From Klebsormidium nitens (lineage: Eukaryota > Streptophyta > Klebsormidiophyceae > Klebsormidiales > Klebsormidiaceae), in assembly GCA_000708835.1 (NCBI GenBank), contig DF237250.1:1-64000 (forward strand): a stretch of 64,000 bases of DNA, read 5' to 3'. Numbering within the stretch: the first letter of the stretch is position 1; each line of letters starts with the position of its first letter. Position numbers and translations under genes: made by a program. The notes under the pieces are model-generated. The model saw only the letters and a program-made list of their open reading frames with translations. It searched no databases and was not told the origin of the DNA. Shown one piece after another: positions 33,267-46,115 of the stretch.

Positions 33267-36200
33267 ATGGCTCTTTGGAGGTTTGCCTTGTTGAGCATCT
33301 GCTTGATGCAAGCAAGTGAGTTTTCAGGTCTTGTACCCCTTTATCAAGTGGCCTTGAATCTGTTGCACTCAACTGGCTTTGTGGATACTTCTTCTCCAAA
33401 AATGCAAACACATCCTTTTGACAGTGCCAGACTAGGAGAGCTGCTTTTATAAGAATCTCGGTGGGAAACATGATAGGTTCTAGTGATCAGCGTTGACCTA
33501 GAAGAAAAAGAATCCTATTGTGAAAGGGTTGTCAAAGTGGAATCTTGAGGAGCTTTCTGCTCGCTTGTTAAACAGTAACTATTGCACCTCACTTGCAAGA
33601 CAGGTGCCAGCTTTGGAGCAACATATGCAGCTGCTTCTTTGAGTCCAAAATGATCCAGCTGGTAGTATTCACTTTGTCAAATTCCATGTCATGCAGTCAC
33701 GTCCTCCCAAGCAGACCATGAAAGAAGGCTTCTGCAGGGTAAGTAACAGAAAATTGTCTTTGTACTACCTCAGCATCAGGTAGGAATCCTTGTGAGCAGA
33801 TTCGAATCCAATCCTTGCCTGGAATTTGTGGATGGTCTTTCATGAACTATCTTTAGTATGCAATTTGCACACCGGGTTAAGGAGATGTTACTTACCAGAG
33901 CTTGTAGAGGTTTCTTGCAATTGTCCTGGTGTGCTTAGAAGGCTTCCAAGCTGCCTTCGGTTTCTTCATCTAACAATTTATTTCCTCTGTCCAGCACCAG
34001 CACCAGCACCAGACTCACCAGCACCCGGACCTAATGGACCTGCTCCACCAGGTAGGCCTTCCTTCATATGCAGCTTAAGGCAATGTCTTCCAAAGAAGGG
34101 AAATTGGTTTTCAGATTCGGCCCCTGCTCTTCCATTCAGCCGGCAATCTTCATGGATGCAATTACCACTAACTTGACAAACTAAGAAACTGCTTAGTGCA
34201 GATCGTAAAAAGCAATCAAGCTCTCTACTCGAGCTGCAAATTACTTGGAAACAGCACAGCAAAACTCTGACTATCATTCCATTCTACTCCTGAATGCAAT
34301 CGCGATTTCATTGAGGAGAGAATGCATTTTGGCCGCAGGGGCTTGCCTCGGCGACTTTTCCTTCAGCGTGCTGCAACCAAATCAAGTTACCACGCTGTTG
34401 GGAGATTGCCTTGTTGGTAACGTGGCAACTGCAAGCCAAGACTGTTGTGAAAATATTCAATTTCTAGGTAAGGACGCAATCACACTGAAACTTCCTAGAT
34501 GGATGGTGAGCTTCTTGTATAGTAGAAGACTTGCTTCAAAGCTCTGAGTGAGGTTGCGCAACTTTTCCTTTCGCTTAAAAGCAGATGATGATGGGAGATG
34601 CTCCTTTTCCACGGAAACTGCTATATGACCTCATAGGTTCGCCTAAGGTTCAACCAGACTCTGTTTCGTATATCGATGTTAACGAAGCTTTTGCTTGTTC
34701 ACAGGGCTTGCTCTTTTGGCCTTGAACTCCCAGTCAAACAGGTGAGAAGCTTGCACCCTTCTGCACAGAAGAGGACACTTTCTTAGCTCATTCTCATGAT
34801 GGTCATTGGTTGCATAAAATGAAGTGCTTGTACTTTCAGCAACTTTTGCGGAGCCATGACCCCATCTGCCAACTTGCGTGATGACTTTTGGGAGCTAATT
34901 ATCCCTCTCTCCAAACTCCAGCAACATCTATGCCATCACTGCCGACAATCCTGCCGGTCAGAATATCGCCTGCGTCAACGACTTCAAGACAAATGTCCTG
35001 ACCCCGAACAATGTCAACATTCCGTCCGATGTGAACACCTTCTGCGCGCCATACAATGTCGAAGTGTTTCCGAACATCGAAACGACACTGCAAGGTAAGC
35101 ATGTTGCATTGGCAACGCGGCTAGTAATACCCGTGATAGTGCATCTTTTGAAAAATGCGTCTCTATTTTCTTTGAAAGCCAAGGTAATCATGCTTTCAAG
35201 ATACGGGGCAATCATTTCTAGGACGCCCTCTTGCCAAGGCACTCGTTGATTGTACTCGTCTTCCAGGTTCTGCATGCCCCATCAAGGACGCCGACACAGT
35301 GTCAAGGACGGTCGACCTCAACGCGCTGGCTACAGCCTGCTACGGGCCCAACAGCTGTGAAACGGCTACAGCTGAATCAGGTACGGGGTACGCCTAATCA
35401 CTTTTTAGAAACTCTTGCTGCGTCCGCGAACTTCATCTGCAGTATGAAAGGGCTTTTGATGAGCTTCGCTTTGAAGATGTTGTCCGAAGGCCAGAGGATG
35501 ACTTCGAATGCAATCAAGGCGATTGCTGACCTAGTCCGTGTCTTTCCCTGTTCCGTGCAGGGCTTACCGTCTGTGAAAATGCGGTTGTTGCGGGAGCAAG
35601 GGACCTTGCGACGGATGATACCAACACAGCCCAGGTCACCGCTTGCGCAGAGGTCGTCAGTGCACGACTTGTGCAGACGCATTTCTATGAGAGCTACTAC
35701 TCTATCATCCAGGACTGCGGAAACGGGACTGCGGTGAGCATCTTGCCTGTCGATCCTCTTTTGAGCATGTCGGATCAAAGTTCATCCTGTCAAGTAATTG
35801 CCGCACGTCCTGACAAATGTTTGATCTGATCCATGTACATGAGGATCTCAGAAGGAGGAAAGGCGTCGAACGAAACTTCCGGTCCTTGCGGGCGTCATCA
35901 TGGATCGGGTTTCGTTCGCTCACCCTCTTGACTGACTTATGACCTTGTCGTCCTTACAGAACACGGCTCTTCCCCCTACGCTGGAGTTCGCACAGTCACC
36001 CACCAACACATTCAGCCTCCCGCCCCTGCCCCCGCGTCCCCCGACTCCGGCTCCCGCTCCGTCCCCCAACAAGCAGTCACCGGGACCCGCACCCGGTCCG
36101 GCCCCTGGCCCGGCACCGGGCCCCGCCCCCGGCCCTGCTCCCGGCCCCGCAAACTCGACTTCTCCCCCTCCCCCGGCGGTTGTCTCGCCTCCTCCCCCAC

Positions 36201-36277
36201 CCGGTGCTGCAGCCAGCACAAGCGCCAACCTGGGACTTCTCGTTGGCATTGTCCTGCTCATCGCTTCCATCTTGTAA
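33267..36277 (+). CDS. Secreted Cys-containing, Pro-rich GPI-anchored surface protein
   Basis: Eight exons: 33267-33315, 33995-34051, 34339-34467, 34705-34741, 34922-35094, 35267-35380, 35561-35733, 35960-36277. Total 1050 nt, all phases agree, 349 residues. The first exon is a signal peptide (MALWRFALLSICLMQA). Exon 2 gives PAPAPDSPAPGPNGPAPP. Exons 3-7 form an extracellular region with about ten Cys (GACLGDFSFSV, QDCCENIQF, YGPNSCETA). The last exon has a PAPG tandem stretch, SPPPP blocks and a hydrophobic tail (LGLLVGIVLLIASIL) after small residues AAAST, the pattern of a GPI-anchor signal. Pro-Ala repeats are arabinogalactan-type hydroxyproline glycosylation modules. I do not recognise the Cys region, so function beyond a wall or plasma-membrane surface role is unknown. 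Confidence 0.8.
36079..36147 (+). repeat. PAPG-encoding 12-bp tandem repeat
   Basis: About six units of GGCCCxGCxCCx encode (PAPG)n in the last exon of the GPI protein. This is a slippage-prone array of likely O-glycosylated modules. Confidence 0.8.
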
Positions 36278-37531
36278 GCAGGTTTACAGAACCCATGAGG
36301 AGCGATAGATGTAGGTTAGCATGAGCGACAGAGCCGAGGTACACGTTAGAAAGTGCTCGAGTAAGTAGAGGCATTGACTTCGACGAGCACCACATATTGC
36401 GCCACTATGCATGTAGATTGAAGCTTCAGTTGATTCATTTCCAGAGATCTCTCTGTTAAGATACTTACGATCTGCACCGCTTAGACTTCTGGCGAGAGAA
36501 GTAGCATGCCTGACAGCTCCGTGCCTCGAGTTGTCTTGTTTGTGGTGCCATAGATGATTACTCAACCGTTACCTTTACGAAAGAAACTTTTGTGACGGCC
36601 GGCACTGAGTGACACGTGATCGTCAAGACTCCAGCTGTTTTTTGAGGCGGCCGGATGGTCATCACGTGCCATTTCAAGGTTTCGAGCGCAGAGACCGGTT
36701 CTATGGCTTGCCAAACATGTGTTGAGGGAACTTTGTTGGTGTTCATCATGCATGATTAGAGTGACTCGCTTCTCATCATGGGGTCGATGGCCGACCGCAA
36801 CCTAGGTATGACGTTTTCAGCCTTGCGAGCTTGCCGGCGGCCGGCCGGATCGAGCTTCGGACGAAGCCGGGGTATATATACCGTATATGTCACCAACAGT
36901 GGAGAGGTGCAGAGCGCATGAGTGTATCGTGCCAAAGGTCAGGAGGTTCAGCAATCCTTCAGCCAAACTGTTGATAACTTAGTATAATACCATGTGCTAC
37001 TGCATGTAGTTCTCGTTTAAATAGACCATACAGGAGACATACGCATCGATCGCGCTCAACGCTCATGGCATGCACGACATACTCTCTTATAAAGCGGCGT
37101 GCGGGCTGAAAATTTTGGGCCCTAGGTGGTCCTACTTTGGCGAGATCTGGCAGCACGTTGCCTGCCGGGGCCTGCGTTGAAATCCAAGGCCATGACTTAC
37201 ATGAATGCATTTTAGTGACAGTGACGCAGGGTCACAGCTAGAAAAGCCAATCAACTGAGTCAGTCCGATCGCAGGTCAGGCTAACTTAACTTTTGATGTG
37301 TATGTACCAAGATGCGGCCGTCTCTAGCTAGCTCTCTAGAACATTTGCAACGAATCGGCCGAAGAATCTGGAAACCCTCGAACTAGGCACCTTGCTACTC
37401 CGGAAGCGCTCAGGCTTTCAAGTTTGTTTGCGTCTTTATAAATCAATGTTCGCACTAAGCAAGTCGTATTAAATCCTAGGTTAAAACGAATAACGACGAT
37501 TCATCAAAGGCTTTCAGCCCGGTCAGAGCTA
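36278..37531. other. Intergenic region between convergent genes
   Basis: The region lies between two 3' ends. No ORF was recognised. GGGGTATATATACCGTATAT near 36873 looks like a TATA element just downstream of GC-rich GGCGGCCGGCCGGATC, but no gene follows it that I can see. Confidence 0.45.
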
Positions 37532-40500
37532 TCATTTTGTTGCCGGCACCTTCAACCTGTGCGTCCTAGCATATTCGACAAATCTTTCCAGGTCCTTCTG
37601 GATGATGCCCTCGACAATCGGTGTGAGACCCTGGCACACAAACAAGTGGTGTCAGCTTATAGCAGAAGCAACAGACAGATTGATAACTTGCCAGGGCCCC
37701 GGAAGCCGCCCGAGTACCAAAAAGACAGATATGGCATTTGAATACCGTCCCGCTGTCATGGATTGCAATCCTCGCCAAAAACCGTGAAGCACCCAAGTCC
37801 GTCAAGAATACCGAAGCAGAAGTCGAAAGCAGGCCTCCAAGCACACATCATAGGGAAAGCTCAAGTTGAGGGATGGCGATGCTGGAGTCGTCTGAATTGC
37901 CAAACGCACGCGCCCTTCTTTTCCCCGTTTCTTCCAGTCCAGGGAAGCGCACGCAACAGCGCTTTGAAAGAGACGACCGAAGCTCTGGACAACCATACGT
38001 CAAAAGGACGTGGCTCAGAACTCAATGAGCGTTTTGACAAGACTCGCGGGAACCAGTGAGCATTGGAGCTTTGTCGAAGTAACATAGTAATACCCGGGCA
38101 AAATTGACTCAAAAACGGATTGCGCAGTTGTTGCAGCGAGCTATCTCCCAACCAGGAGCATGCGCACAAGAACTGACGGTAAATGTCGCATCAGCTCCTA
38201 AAATCGGCATCGGACGCGCAAAGCTTCAAGAAACTGCATGCTCGGCCCGGCGAGAAAGAACTTCGGCCAATCTTCCATATGCATGGAAGCTCTCGAAGGT
38301 TTTCAGGGATCCCCCTTGGGCGCTCACCTGGGCCAGGGGCGCCAACACGCCCGGGACCTCGTACGATATCGTCATCTGCACGAGCCAGCGACTGACGTCA
38401 GGGTTGGCTGCGCAAACGTTAGCGGGACGTACCTCCGAGCAGGTTTCGTCGAGCGTTCGCAGTACCTTTATGCTGGCATGGTTCCGTGTAACGCTGCGGC
38501 TGAGTCGCTTTCTTACATACTTGTTCAAAGTTTGGCTTCCACGATGATGGAGAATGTTCGGTCATCGCCATGAAAGCATCTTTGTACGGACTGCCGCAAT
38601 TCTGGTCAGAGCTGTGTCGTTTCAAAAGCTCTGGAACCGAGTGGTTTCGCAAGGGCTGTAGCGACCGACCTTGATTTGGCAGCTTCCGTCCCGGTTCTTG
38701 TAAAAGCGGACCGCCCCTCTGCAACAGAATGCTCAGTGGTCAGATTGCAGACCCGAATTCAATCGACGAGCACTTAACCACTTTAAGAAGACTCTGGCAA
38801 CAGGATGCTCGTCTCAAATAAACGGAGCTAACCTCAGTCCTCTTCAGGGCCCAGAATGTCAAGCCCAACGAGTGGCGAGAGATGTTGTTCGGTGCCTTCT
38901 GCACCAGAGTCAACCGGGCCAACTCGAAAGAAAAGCCCAATTTGACCTTTGAGGTCGTCAAGTCCCTTCCAGCAGCGGAATCAGATAAAAGGTTCTGGCA
39001 GTGCGCCCAGTGAAAACACTTGATTTCCAACTTAAAGAAGTCTCAATCTGGAAGACAATCGTGCAATCCGAAGGCAAATCTCTGATCTTCGTTCAATGGA
39101 TTATCAAGGTATATCTCGCTGCCTTTTCAGAATAATCAAAAAGAATATCGAAAAACAAGCCTTCCTCCTCTGCTCGAGCTACCAAGACATTGATGCGGTA
39201 GCGACGGGCTGGGACAATGTGGGGCATGCGGATCCAGCGTCCAGAAATACAGTCTGGACGTCATTAGCAAGGAAGGATCACAAAAACGATTGAGATGGGC
39301 CTCAACGTGAATAGTTACTGCGACTGCAGTCCGGCTTTACAAGATCTACTGAGGCGGTTGAATATAAAGTATTGCGCAATTAGATGAAGGGACTGACGAG
39401 AACGTCAGGGTTTGTAAGAAGACTACTCGATAACCGACAGAACACAGGGCGGTTTGAACCCCTCAAATGCCACACGCCGGGGAGTCAATCATACCGAGAC
39501 TCTACTTTGACGTACCTGTTCGCAAGGCCGTCTACAGCCCGCCAGTGAATCTTCTGGTGGTGCAATGGCTGCATGTTGCGGGCAACCCAGGAAAACGTGA
39601 AGTCCTGATCAAAGGCGTTGTACTTAAGGGTCCAACGAGAGAGGTCGGGCGTGTCTTCGAGGACCTGAGAGAGAAAAGGAAAAAGTGTGTATTCTTAGAC
39701 GACTGTCGAAGAAGGGCTTGATACTCCCCGGTTGGGTGAGATCAGAAGCTGGTTACAATGCGAAGCTGTATTCCGTAGCCACCGGAATGTCGGGCAAGCC
39801 GACGATCGCCAAAAAAAACGTTTCAGAAATAAAAACTACCCCGTTTGGGGCCGTTCGCAGAACTGTCTCCGTGATCTGATCTGTACACTTTCAAAGCCCC
39901 CGGTGACGGCTTCTTCACGGACTGATAGCCACCTATTAACAAGAGTCCCACTGCCATAAGCGGAGAAATCTTCTGCGTTGTGAGAGCAATCTCGCGATTT
40001 GAAGATGAGTACGGGCGACGAAAGTAAACATAAAGTGGAGTATTGCCGTACGAGGTTGTACAAAGCATTCGTTGCTACCCCTTTGTGCGGATTCTTGCAG
40101 TAAAAGAAGACAATTACTCACCGGAGCATTGTTAAAGCTAAGCCAAAATTGAAAATAGCACATTATCGGAAATCTGCAAACTGCTGGTGCACTTGTGGTG
40201 CTCTCGACGTTCAGCCGATGCTAGTCTGCTTCAAGTCGTCTTGGTCTCAGCTGTCCCAAATGCTAGACCTGGTACACTTATCTGCCAGCCTGCAACAGAG
40301 GCCTTTTCCTACTCCAGTCAACTTCTGATGAGGAGCAGTGCCACGCACCTTCACTGAAGAGATCCAGGGCATCCATTGAGGGATCTTCTCACGGTCTATC
40401 CAGTGCTCCCAGCACTCCTCTAGTGGCACGTCAGCTCGAACCTCCGCACTGCAGATAGTTTCAGGACAAGGGTCTGGGGCCGGCTCGAGGTTATGACCAC

Positions 40501-41776
40501 TAGCTCACAGAGTCCATTTCTCAGTAATGTGGAAAGATCTTGCCGAGCCAAGGATCTTTGATTATATCCTGTGCTTAAGATATCGACTGCTGTCTCTCTG
40601 GGAAGCTGATCAACTTCTTGGATCAGATTCTTTCACTCCCTTCTCAAAGATTTCGTTTCATTCTTCAAGCAAACCTCTTCCGCAGGTCTTCATTCTTTCT
40701 CTTCAACTGGACGCCTCTTCAGCTCTGCGCTGCGTCAATCGTGTTTTGTTTCCGGAAGAAGCGTCATAGTGACCAACCTTCGTGCAACCTCCATTCTGGT
40801 GGTAAGCTCAAAGATGTGACAACTCAGAAGAAGTATTCTGACTTTGACATCAAAATCATGTCCTACCGGGCAGGCTCTGCAGATATCTGGTCCACGGGCA
40901 AACCGACTGATCAGCCTTTGGCCCAAGAAGCAATCGTGCAACTACATGGAGACACTATCAAGACACTCGCTCTGCATGCGGACCAGCAAGTCGCAAGCTG
41001 ATGCATTCTTAGAGTCTCACCAAGTGGATCATTGACCTACTCGTGTGAGCAACAGCGCCCGTGTATGTCTTCTTTAGCTCAAGCGGGGGCGCGCCAAGCC
41101 CTTAATCTGACATTGGTGACTATTCCAGCTTAGGTGTGTCACCCATGATCGAGATACTGCAGCTGCTCTGCAGTTGCCGCAAAGCAACCACCACCAGCTT
41201 CTTCAAAGACTGCCACCGAAGATCTAATCTCAGCTTCTCTTAGCAGCACTCATGTTCCCCGGGCCCATCAAAGGCATGGGCCGGATGTGATCATACAGTG
41301 ATGAGTACTGAGCACTAGGGTGCTTGAGGAATTGGCACCACCCAACACAAAGGCACGAGAAGTCCATACACTGATACAGCAGACTGGCCTCACCCAAGTG
41401 ATAAAAGCAGAAAAGAGAAAGTGCAAAGAATAGCTCACTTATTCTCCAGCCACTGAGCCATCACCCTCCCCTCATTCCCCTCAACTCGCATGGCTGGATG
41501 TAATCTTCCGCAGATGGCTGCCATTGAAGAATTGACGCTATGACGGCAGAACATACTACTTCTTAAGGATGGAGTTTGGAGCCTTCTAACCTCACTGCTT
41601 CTACATTGCTTCTGGACAGGGCCAATACGTGCAAGTCTGCTTGGAGCTGACGGGCGGGACAGTGTGCATGCGGGAGGACCTGGACTTCTCGGACTTGACC
41701 TGTTGCGCGCATCTGCTTGCGCAGGTGCGAAGGATAGCAGGCCGCTGCACCTTTGCAAACAGCCCGACAAAGCCAT
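37532..41776 (-). CDS. Plastid-targeted polyketide cyclase/COQ10-like (SRPBCC/START-fold) protein
   Basis: Six exons, 5' to 3': 41776-41439, 40448-40349, 39664-39516, 38718-38666, 38407-38328, 37630-37532. Total 819 nt with phases closing, 272 residues. The fourth exon's donor (GTCGCT) is weak; the stronger-looking site four bases earlier breaks the frame. Residues 1-95 are Ser/Arg-rich and acid-poor, like a plastid transit peptide. The fold follows the plant cyclase/dehydrase lipid-transport family: VPLEECWEHWIDREKIPQWM, DLSRWTLKYNAFDQD, FSWVARNMQP, QKIHWRAVDGLANR, GAVRFYKN, QMTISYEVPGVLAPLAQ and a C-terminal helix IIQKDLERFVEYAR. Members bind hydrophobic ligands in a helix-grip cavity. The ligand here is unknown. 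It converges with the GPI gene and diverges from the 5'-nucleotidase gene. Confidence 0.85.
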
Positions 41777-42329
41777 TGGGTGACGATTGAACTAGCCGAG
41801 AGATTCAGTGGAAGATGGTCCTGAAGAGAGCCCGATTGCAAGGCGCCTGCTGAAGGGTCCTCCCTTGTGTGCTTGAAGTTGTGAACTTGATGAAGCACCT
41901 TCCACCAATCAGTGCTGTCATGCACTCCCCCTGCGGGCCCTAGCCGCAGCATAGCTCGCATGCACTGACGCAAGGCTGATGTAAATAGGCTTCTGCTCAG
42001 ATAACGGCAGCCGTCTCGGTTGCCAAGACTGTAAAATGGCCCCGACAAACAGTCGGTAATCAAGAACCGCTAGAGCCGCCAGGCGTATTTACACCTCTTG
42101 AACAGTGGCCACTCTTCCGTCGTTCGACACGTAGATCTGCGCTGCAGTACAACTTCAAGCGGACCTTCAAGCTAGCGTGAGGTCTCTCAATTCGCAAGCT
42201 AGCTTATTTGGCCCTCCGTGTTTACATCTAGCTCATTATGTCATGATGCAGGCAGCAGCTAGATCTTCCTGTTAACTGCCCCCAATGCTGTGCCATCGGA
42301 GGAGTGGGTGCGTGTGATGAGGACTCCTC
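41777..42329. promoter_or_regulatory. Shared divergent upstream region of cyclase-like (-) and 5'-nucleotidase (+) genes
   Basis: The two ATG codons lie 553 bases apart in divergent orientation, so the region must hold both promoters. GAAGCTAGCGTGAGGTCTC and CGCAAGCTAGCTTATTTGG near 42170-42210 share an AGCTAGC core. No clear TATA box was seen. Confidence 0.5.
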
Positions 42330-45300
42330 ATGACGGTTGCTGCAAGCGCCTTGGCGCGCACCCGACTCATCAGTAGAGGCCCTTGCTGTTTGGGGAGCCA
42401 ATTCAGCTCTAGAACGTCATCCTTTCGTGCACGCAATCTCAGCAGCTTGGAACGCAACTCGCATTCCAACTACACATGCTGCAAAGCTGCTTGTGGTTCC
42501 TGCATCTGCGGCGCCTCAGCTAGGCACTCCCTCATTATCAGATCAACTCTCTTGTCAAACAGTGGAGCTGGTCCCAGATTCTCGGATAAGAGCCTTGACC
42601 TCTACAAGCACCGTCTCTCGCATTCACAGGGTGTCTTCAGGGGAGAGCTCAGAAAGCACCACACCTGTGCTGCAATTGATGCAGCATTAGTGGAAGAAGA
42701 AGTAGAGAACGTAGGAGCCATGGTCGCAGATCCCTCGAACATGGACATCAAAGAAGCGGTCCCCATACCGAACACAAGGGTCGTTGTGCGGGATCAGGAG
42801 GGTCTGGACAGAAAGAAGCGGGCAATACGAGCTGCGGGGCCGCAGAGATTGCAAATTGTATCCGACTTTGATATGACGCTGACGCGCTTCAACGTCAATG
42901 GGAAGAAGGGCCAGAGTGAGTCTGTCTAATGACTTGAATTGTAACTGTAACAAGACTCAAACCACCACAGGCATGAAGACTCACGCTGCTAAAGTAAACT
43001 AATGAAGTGCATCATCCTACTCATTTGTTCGTTTGGTCGACTGAACGAGGGATTGGGAATGAAGCATTGAGGAAACTTGGATGATGAGCAACCAACATGC
43101 ACATCCTGGTATGCAGGTTGCCACTCGCTGCTCTCACAAAAGAACGACCAGTACAACCAGATGAGGCAGGACCTGTACAAGCACTACTACCCCCTCGAGA
43201 TTGATCAGAGCATCCCGTATGACAAGAAGGTCAAGCTGATGGAGGAGTGGTGAGCCTCTTTCGGCAGGTACCCCTGTTCTTACTCTTGCTGGGAAGCCCA
43301 AGAGGCGCAGCTACACTGCAAAAAAGGGGCACAAGGCCTATCCTGTTTTTGTATGAAGCAGAACTTTTGAAGGGGGGAATACGCAGTTCTTTTGACGATT
43401 GAAAAAGCAGTAGTATACAAACAGGTCGAATTTCCAGCAGCGACGCATTTAAAGGCTGCACTCAAGCGTTGCGGTTGGTCTGTCACAACCTGCTTCAAGT
43501 AAACATACGACTCACGAGCTTTCCTCGCACAACCTTGTCCATGCGCAGACTCCTTCATATTAGTATCTGATCCTGCAGCTCTCCAGCTTGAGTCGGACAA
43601 AATTGTCTCTTGACTGCTGTCTCGGAGACACGAGGATCAAATGGAAATGTAACCAGGTCCTGGCGACCTTGGAGCACAAAGAGCTGCAAAAGCAACGTCC
43701 CGCTTCTGTCAGAGTGCTCAGCTCGTTCCGTTCTGTTCCGTTTCCTTCAGGTACGAAAAGTCTCACGCCACCCTGCTGGAAGGCGGGCTCACGCTGGACG
43801 AGATTCGGGACTCAGTCGCAAACGCGAATGTGGCGTTTAGGGAGGAGACGGCGCAGCTGTTTGAGCTGCTAGACGTAAGCTCTGAACCCCTTTGTATCTG
43901 AGATGGAGCGATCAAAGGTGCAGGCTAGCCGAAGCATCAGCGTCGGCAATCCTTCTTTTATGCTGGGCTCAAACGGAGCTGGCAGTCGGTCACAGCTCCT
44001 TGCAGGTATCGTTTCGGCTCCACTCAAGCCCCCTGCCGATCGAGCTTAGGCCCCTTGATCCAATACTAAGTGAAGTCACAACTGGTTTGGCGTGGAAACA
44101 AGACGGAGTATTGCCCTCATCCTTGTTGCGGGCCTCCTTTCCGTCCTTATCCTTGTCGTGGGCCTCTGGATCACGTCGAAAGCCACCTTCTTCGCCAGGT
44201 TCAGGAGGCACCTAAAGCACGCCGAAGTACTCTATGAGTGCCCGTCATTGGAGCTTTGTCACGCCCGTTTAACGCTCACTGTGCACTCGAAAAGGGTTCC
44301 CGTCTCATTGTCCTTTGTAAGGTGGCGGACGCCTTAAAGGAGGTCCTCTTAATCAGAGCAGAGTGGGCATCTAATCAGATTTTGTACAAAGACAAAGCCC
44401 CGTAAGTGAACTGACCGACTTTTTGAAAGCCTCCGTTGTTTGCGTTGCAGTCGAAACGGGTCCCTGTCCTGATCCTCTCTGCGGGCTTGGCGAATGTGTT
44501 CGAGGAGTTTCTCTTAACCAGAGCTGAGGGGATGTTTATGCATACGTAAACCATGCATAAAGTCCCAGAACCTTAGCCTAACCAAACGGGTTCCCTTCCT
44601 GAATTCTTTGCGGGCCTGGCGGACGTTTTGGAGGAATACTTCTGAAGAAGGGTTGAGTGAGTAATCATGCAAACGTGAAAAAGAAGTGAAGCCCCGTAAG
44701 AACATGCTGACTAACTTTTCTTTGCAGTCGAAACGGGTCCCCGTCCTGATCTTCTCGGCGGGCCTGGCGGACGTGTTGGAGGAGGTCCTCCGGCAGAAGC
44801 TGCACCGCGCGTTCGGCAACATCCGGGTCGTGTCCAACCGCATGAAGTTCGACGAAGAAGGCCGGCTACAGAGCTTTGTCGGTAAGCGGACCAGCAAAGG
44901 GTGCGAGTTTCCTTTCCAAGCAAGAGCACACGAGCTTGCACTACTAACAATAAAGCCTGAGGGTCGGGGCTCACGAGCTACGGGGTCAGCAAAGCATTCT
45001 TACTTCTGATCTGTTGTTATTGAAGTTGAGATGCTGCCATCTGTTTGGGGGAGGTGTGTAGCCAGAGAAGCACGTGTTGCGTGCATGTTGCCACACATCT
45101 TTGGAACCGTCTACTCAGTGAGACTATGCTCTTTAGTTTGTCAGACCTTCATAGGTGCACGTTCTCTTTCGCCTGGGGCTACCAACAAAGGCCCTTTGTA
45201 CGCTCCTTTTAAGGCCACCTCCCTACTGTCCAACATCAGACGCAGTACAGGGTTGTGCTCTGCCTCTGTCACCCATACAGTCATATGAACATCAGACGAC

Positions 45301-46115
45301 ATCGAAAAGCAAGAAGAAGCCCTAATTTGGCGCCCCGTTTGCAGGCAGTCTCATCCACTCACTCAATAAGAACGAGCACGCCATCGCGCTAGCGGGCCCG
45401 ATGCACGACGAGCAGGGCCGCGTCCTCGACGATCTCGAGCACCGGGAGCCGTCCGATGGAAGCACCGAGCCCGCGATCGACGGCCTGGACGGCCGAAGCG
45501 TCGTGGCGGGCCGGAACAACGTTATCCTGTTGGGGGATCACCTGGGCGACCTGGGGATGTCGCGGGGGGTAGACGTGGACGAACAGATCAGCATCGCGTT
45601 TTTGTGAGTTGTTTCCCACTATTTTTTAGTGTCCTGTATTTTCGTTGTTTTTCCCGGTTATTTGTAAGCAATTGCATCCCTGTTCTCGCGTTACGACAAA
45701 TAGTAGCCCTCTCGGGTTCCTCCTGTTTACGCCATGTTTCCGTTGCTGGAGGAAGATGATAGATGTAGAGAGTTCAGCACGTAGCGTACAGAGGTGTATC
45801 TTGTACGCATAATCGATTTGTGTCTTCTCCGAAGGCTTGTCGACTGAATGCTTCTTTCGTTCTTTGAAGACCTTTGAAGTTGTCGTCTTCCTGCCCTGCC
45901 GCGCCTTTGCATTCGTTCTAGGGGACCAAGACTAGATTGACATTTCAAGTGAACGGCATCGCAAAAGAATCTTGACATTAGAAGGCAATCCGCTCCTCCG
46001 CAGGAATGACAAGGTGGAGGAGAATCTTGAAGTTTTTGCGAGCTCGTTCGACGTGGTCCTAATCGGCGACGGGTCGATGAAGGAGGTCATAACGATCGTT
46101 GAAGACATTCTTTAG
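42330..46115 (+). CDS. HAD-type 5'-nucleotidase (cytosolic 5'-nucleotidase III/UMPH-1 family), organelle-type leader
   Basis: Six exons: 42330-42915, 43117-43249, 43751-43874, 44728-44881, 45345-45603, 46004-46115. Total 1368 nt, all phases closing, 455 residues. It hydrolyses nucleoside (usually pyrimidine) monophosphates. The nucleophile motif is SDFDMTLTRF (about residues 178-187), with the catalytic Asp pair. The cap region follows (QYNQMRQDLYKHYYPLEID). Motif II is VPVLIFSAGLADVL and the metal-binding motif is VILLGDHLGDLGMS, close to the family's GDSxGD. The C-terminus FDVVLIGDGSMKEV matches too. The first 100-150 residues precede the fold, are Ser/Arg/Ala-rich and could be a transit peptide. 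The intron before the fourth exon holds several decayed copies of that exon's start. Confidence 0.88.
44095..44650 (+). repeat. Decayed tandem copies of exon 4 start in intron 3 (5'-nucleotidase)
   Basis: Copies resembling TCGAAACGGGTCCCCGTCCT plus following codons lie at about 44095, 44285, 44447 and 44580 before the real exon at 44728. The third still has GTTGCAG in front of it. The second and fourth have shifted frames and stops. Intron sequence AAGCCCCGTAAG is also repeated (about 44396 and 44691), so the unit includes intron and exon. Confidence 0.85.

Noticed and set aside
40618-41001. Plus-strand ORF with a plausible-looking C-terminal half
   Set aside because: It lies in the first intron of the cyclase-like gene, has no recognised motif and no neighbouring exons in phase. 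It is kept only as an unexplained ORF.
41612-41739. Plus-strand segment bounded by CAG and GTGCG that looks like an exon
   Set aside because: It lies inside the first exon of the cyclase-like gene on the minus strand, whose transit-peptide frame and phase fit the downstream exons.
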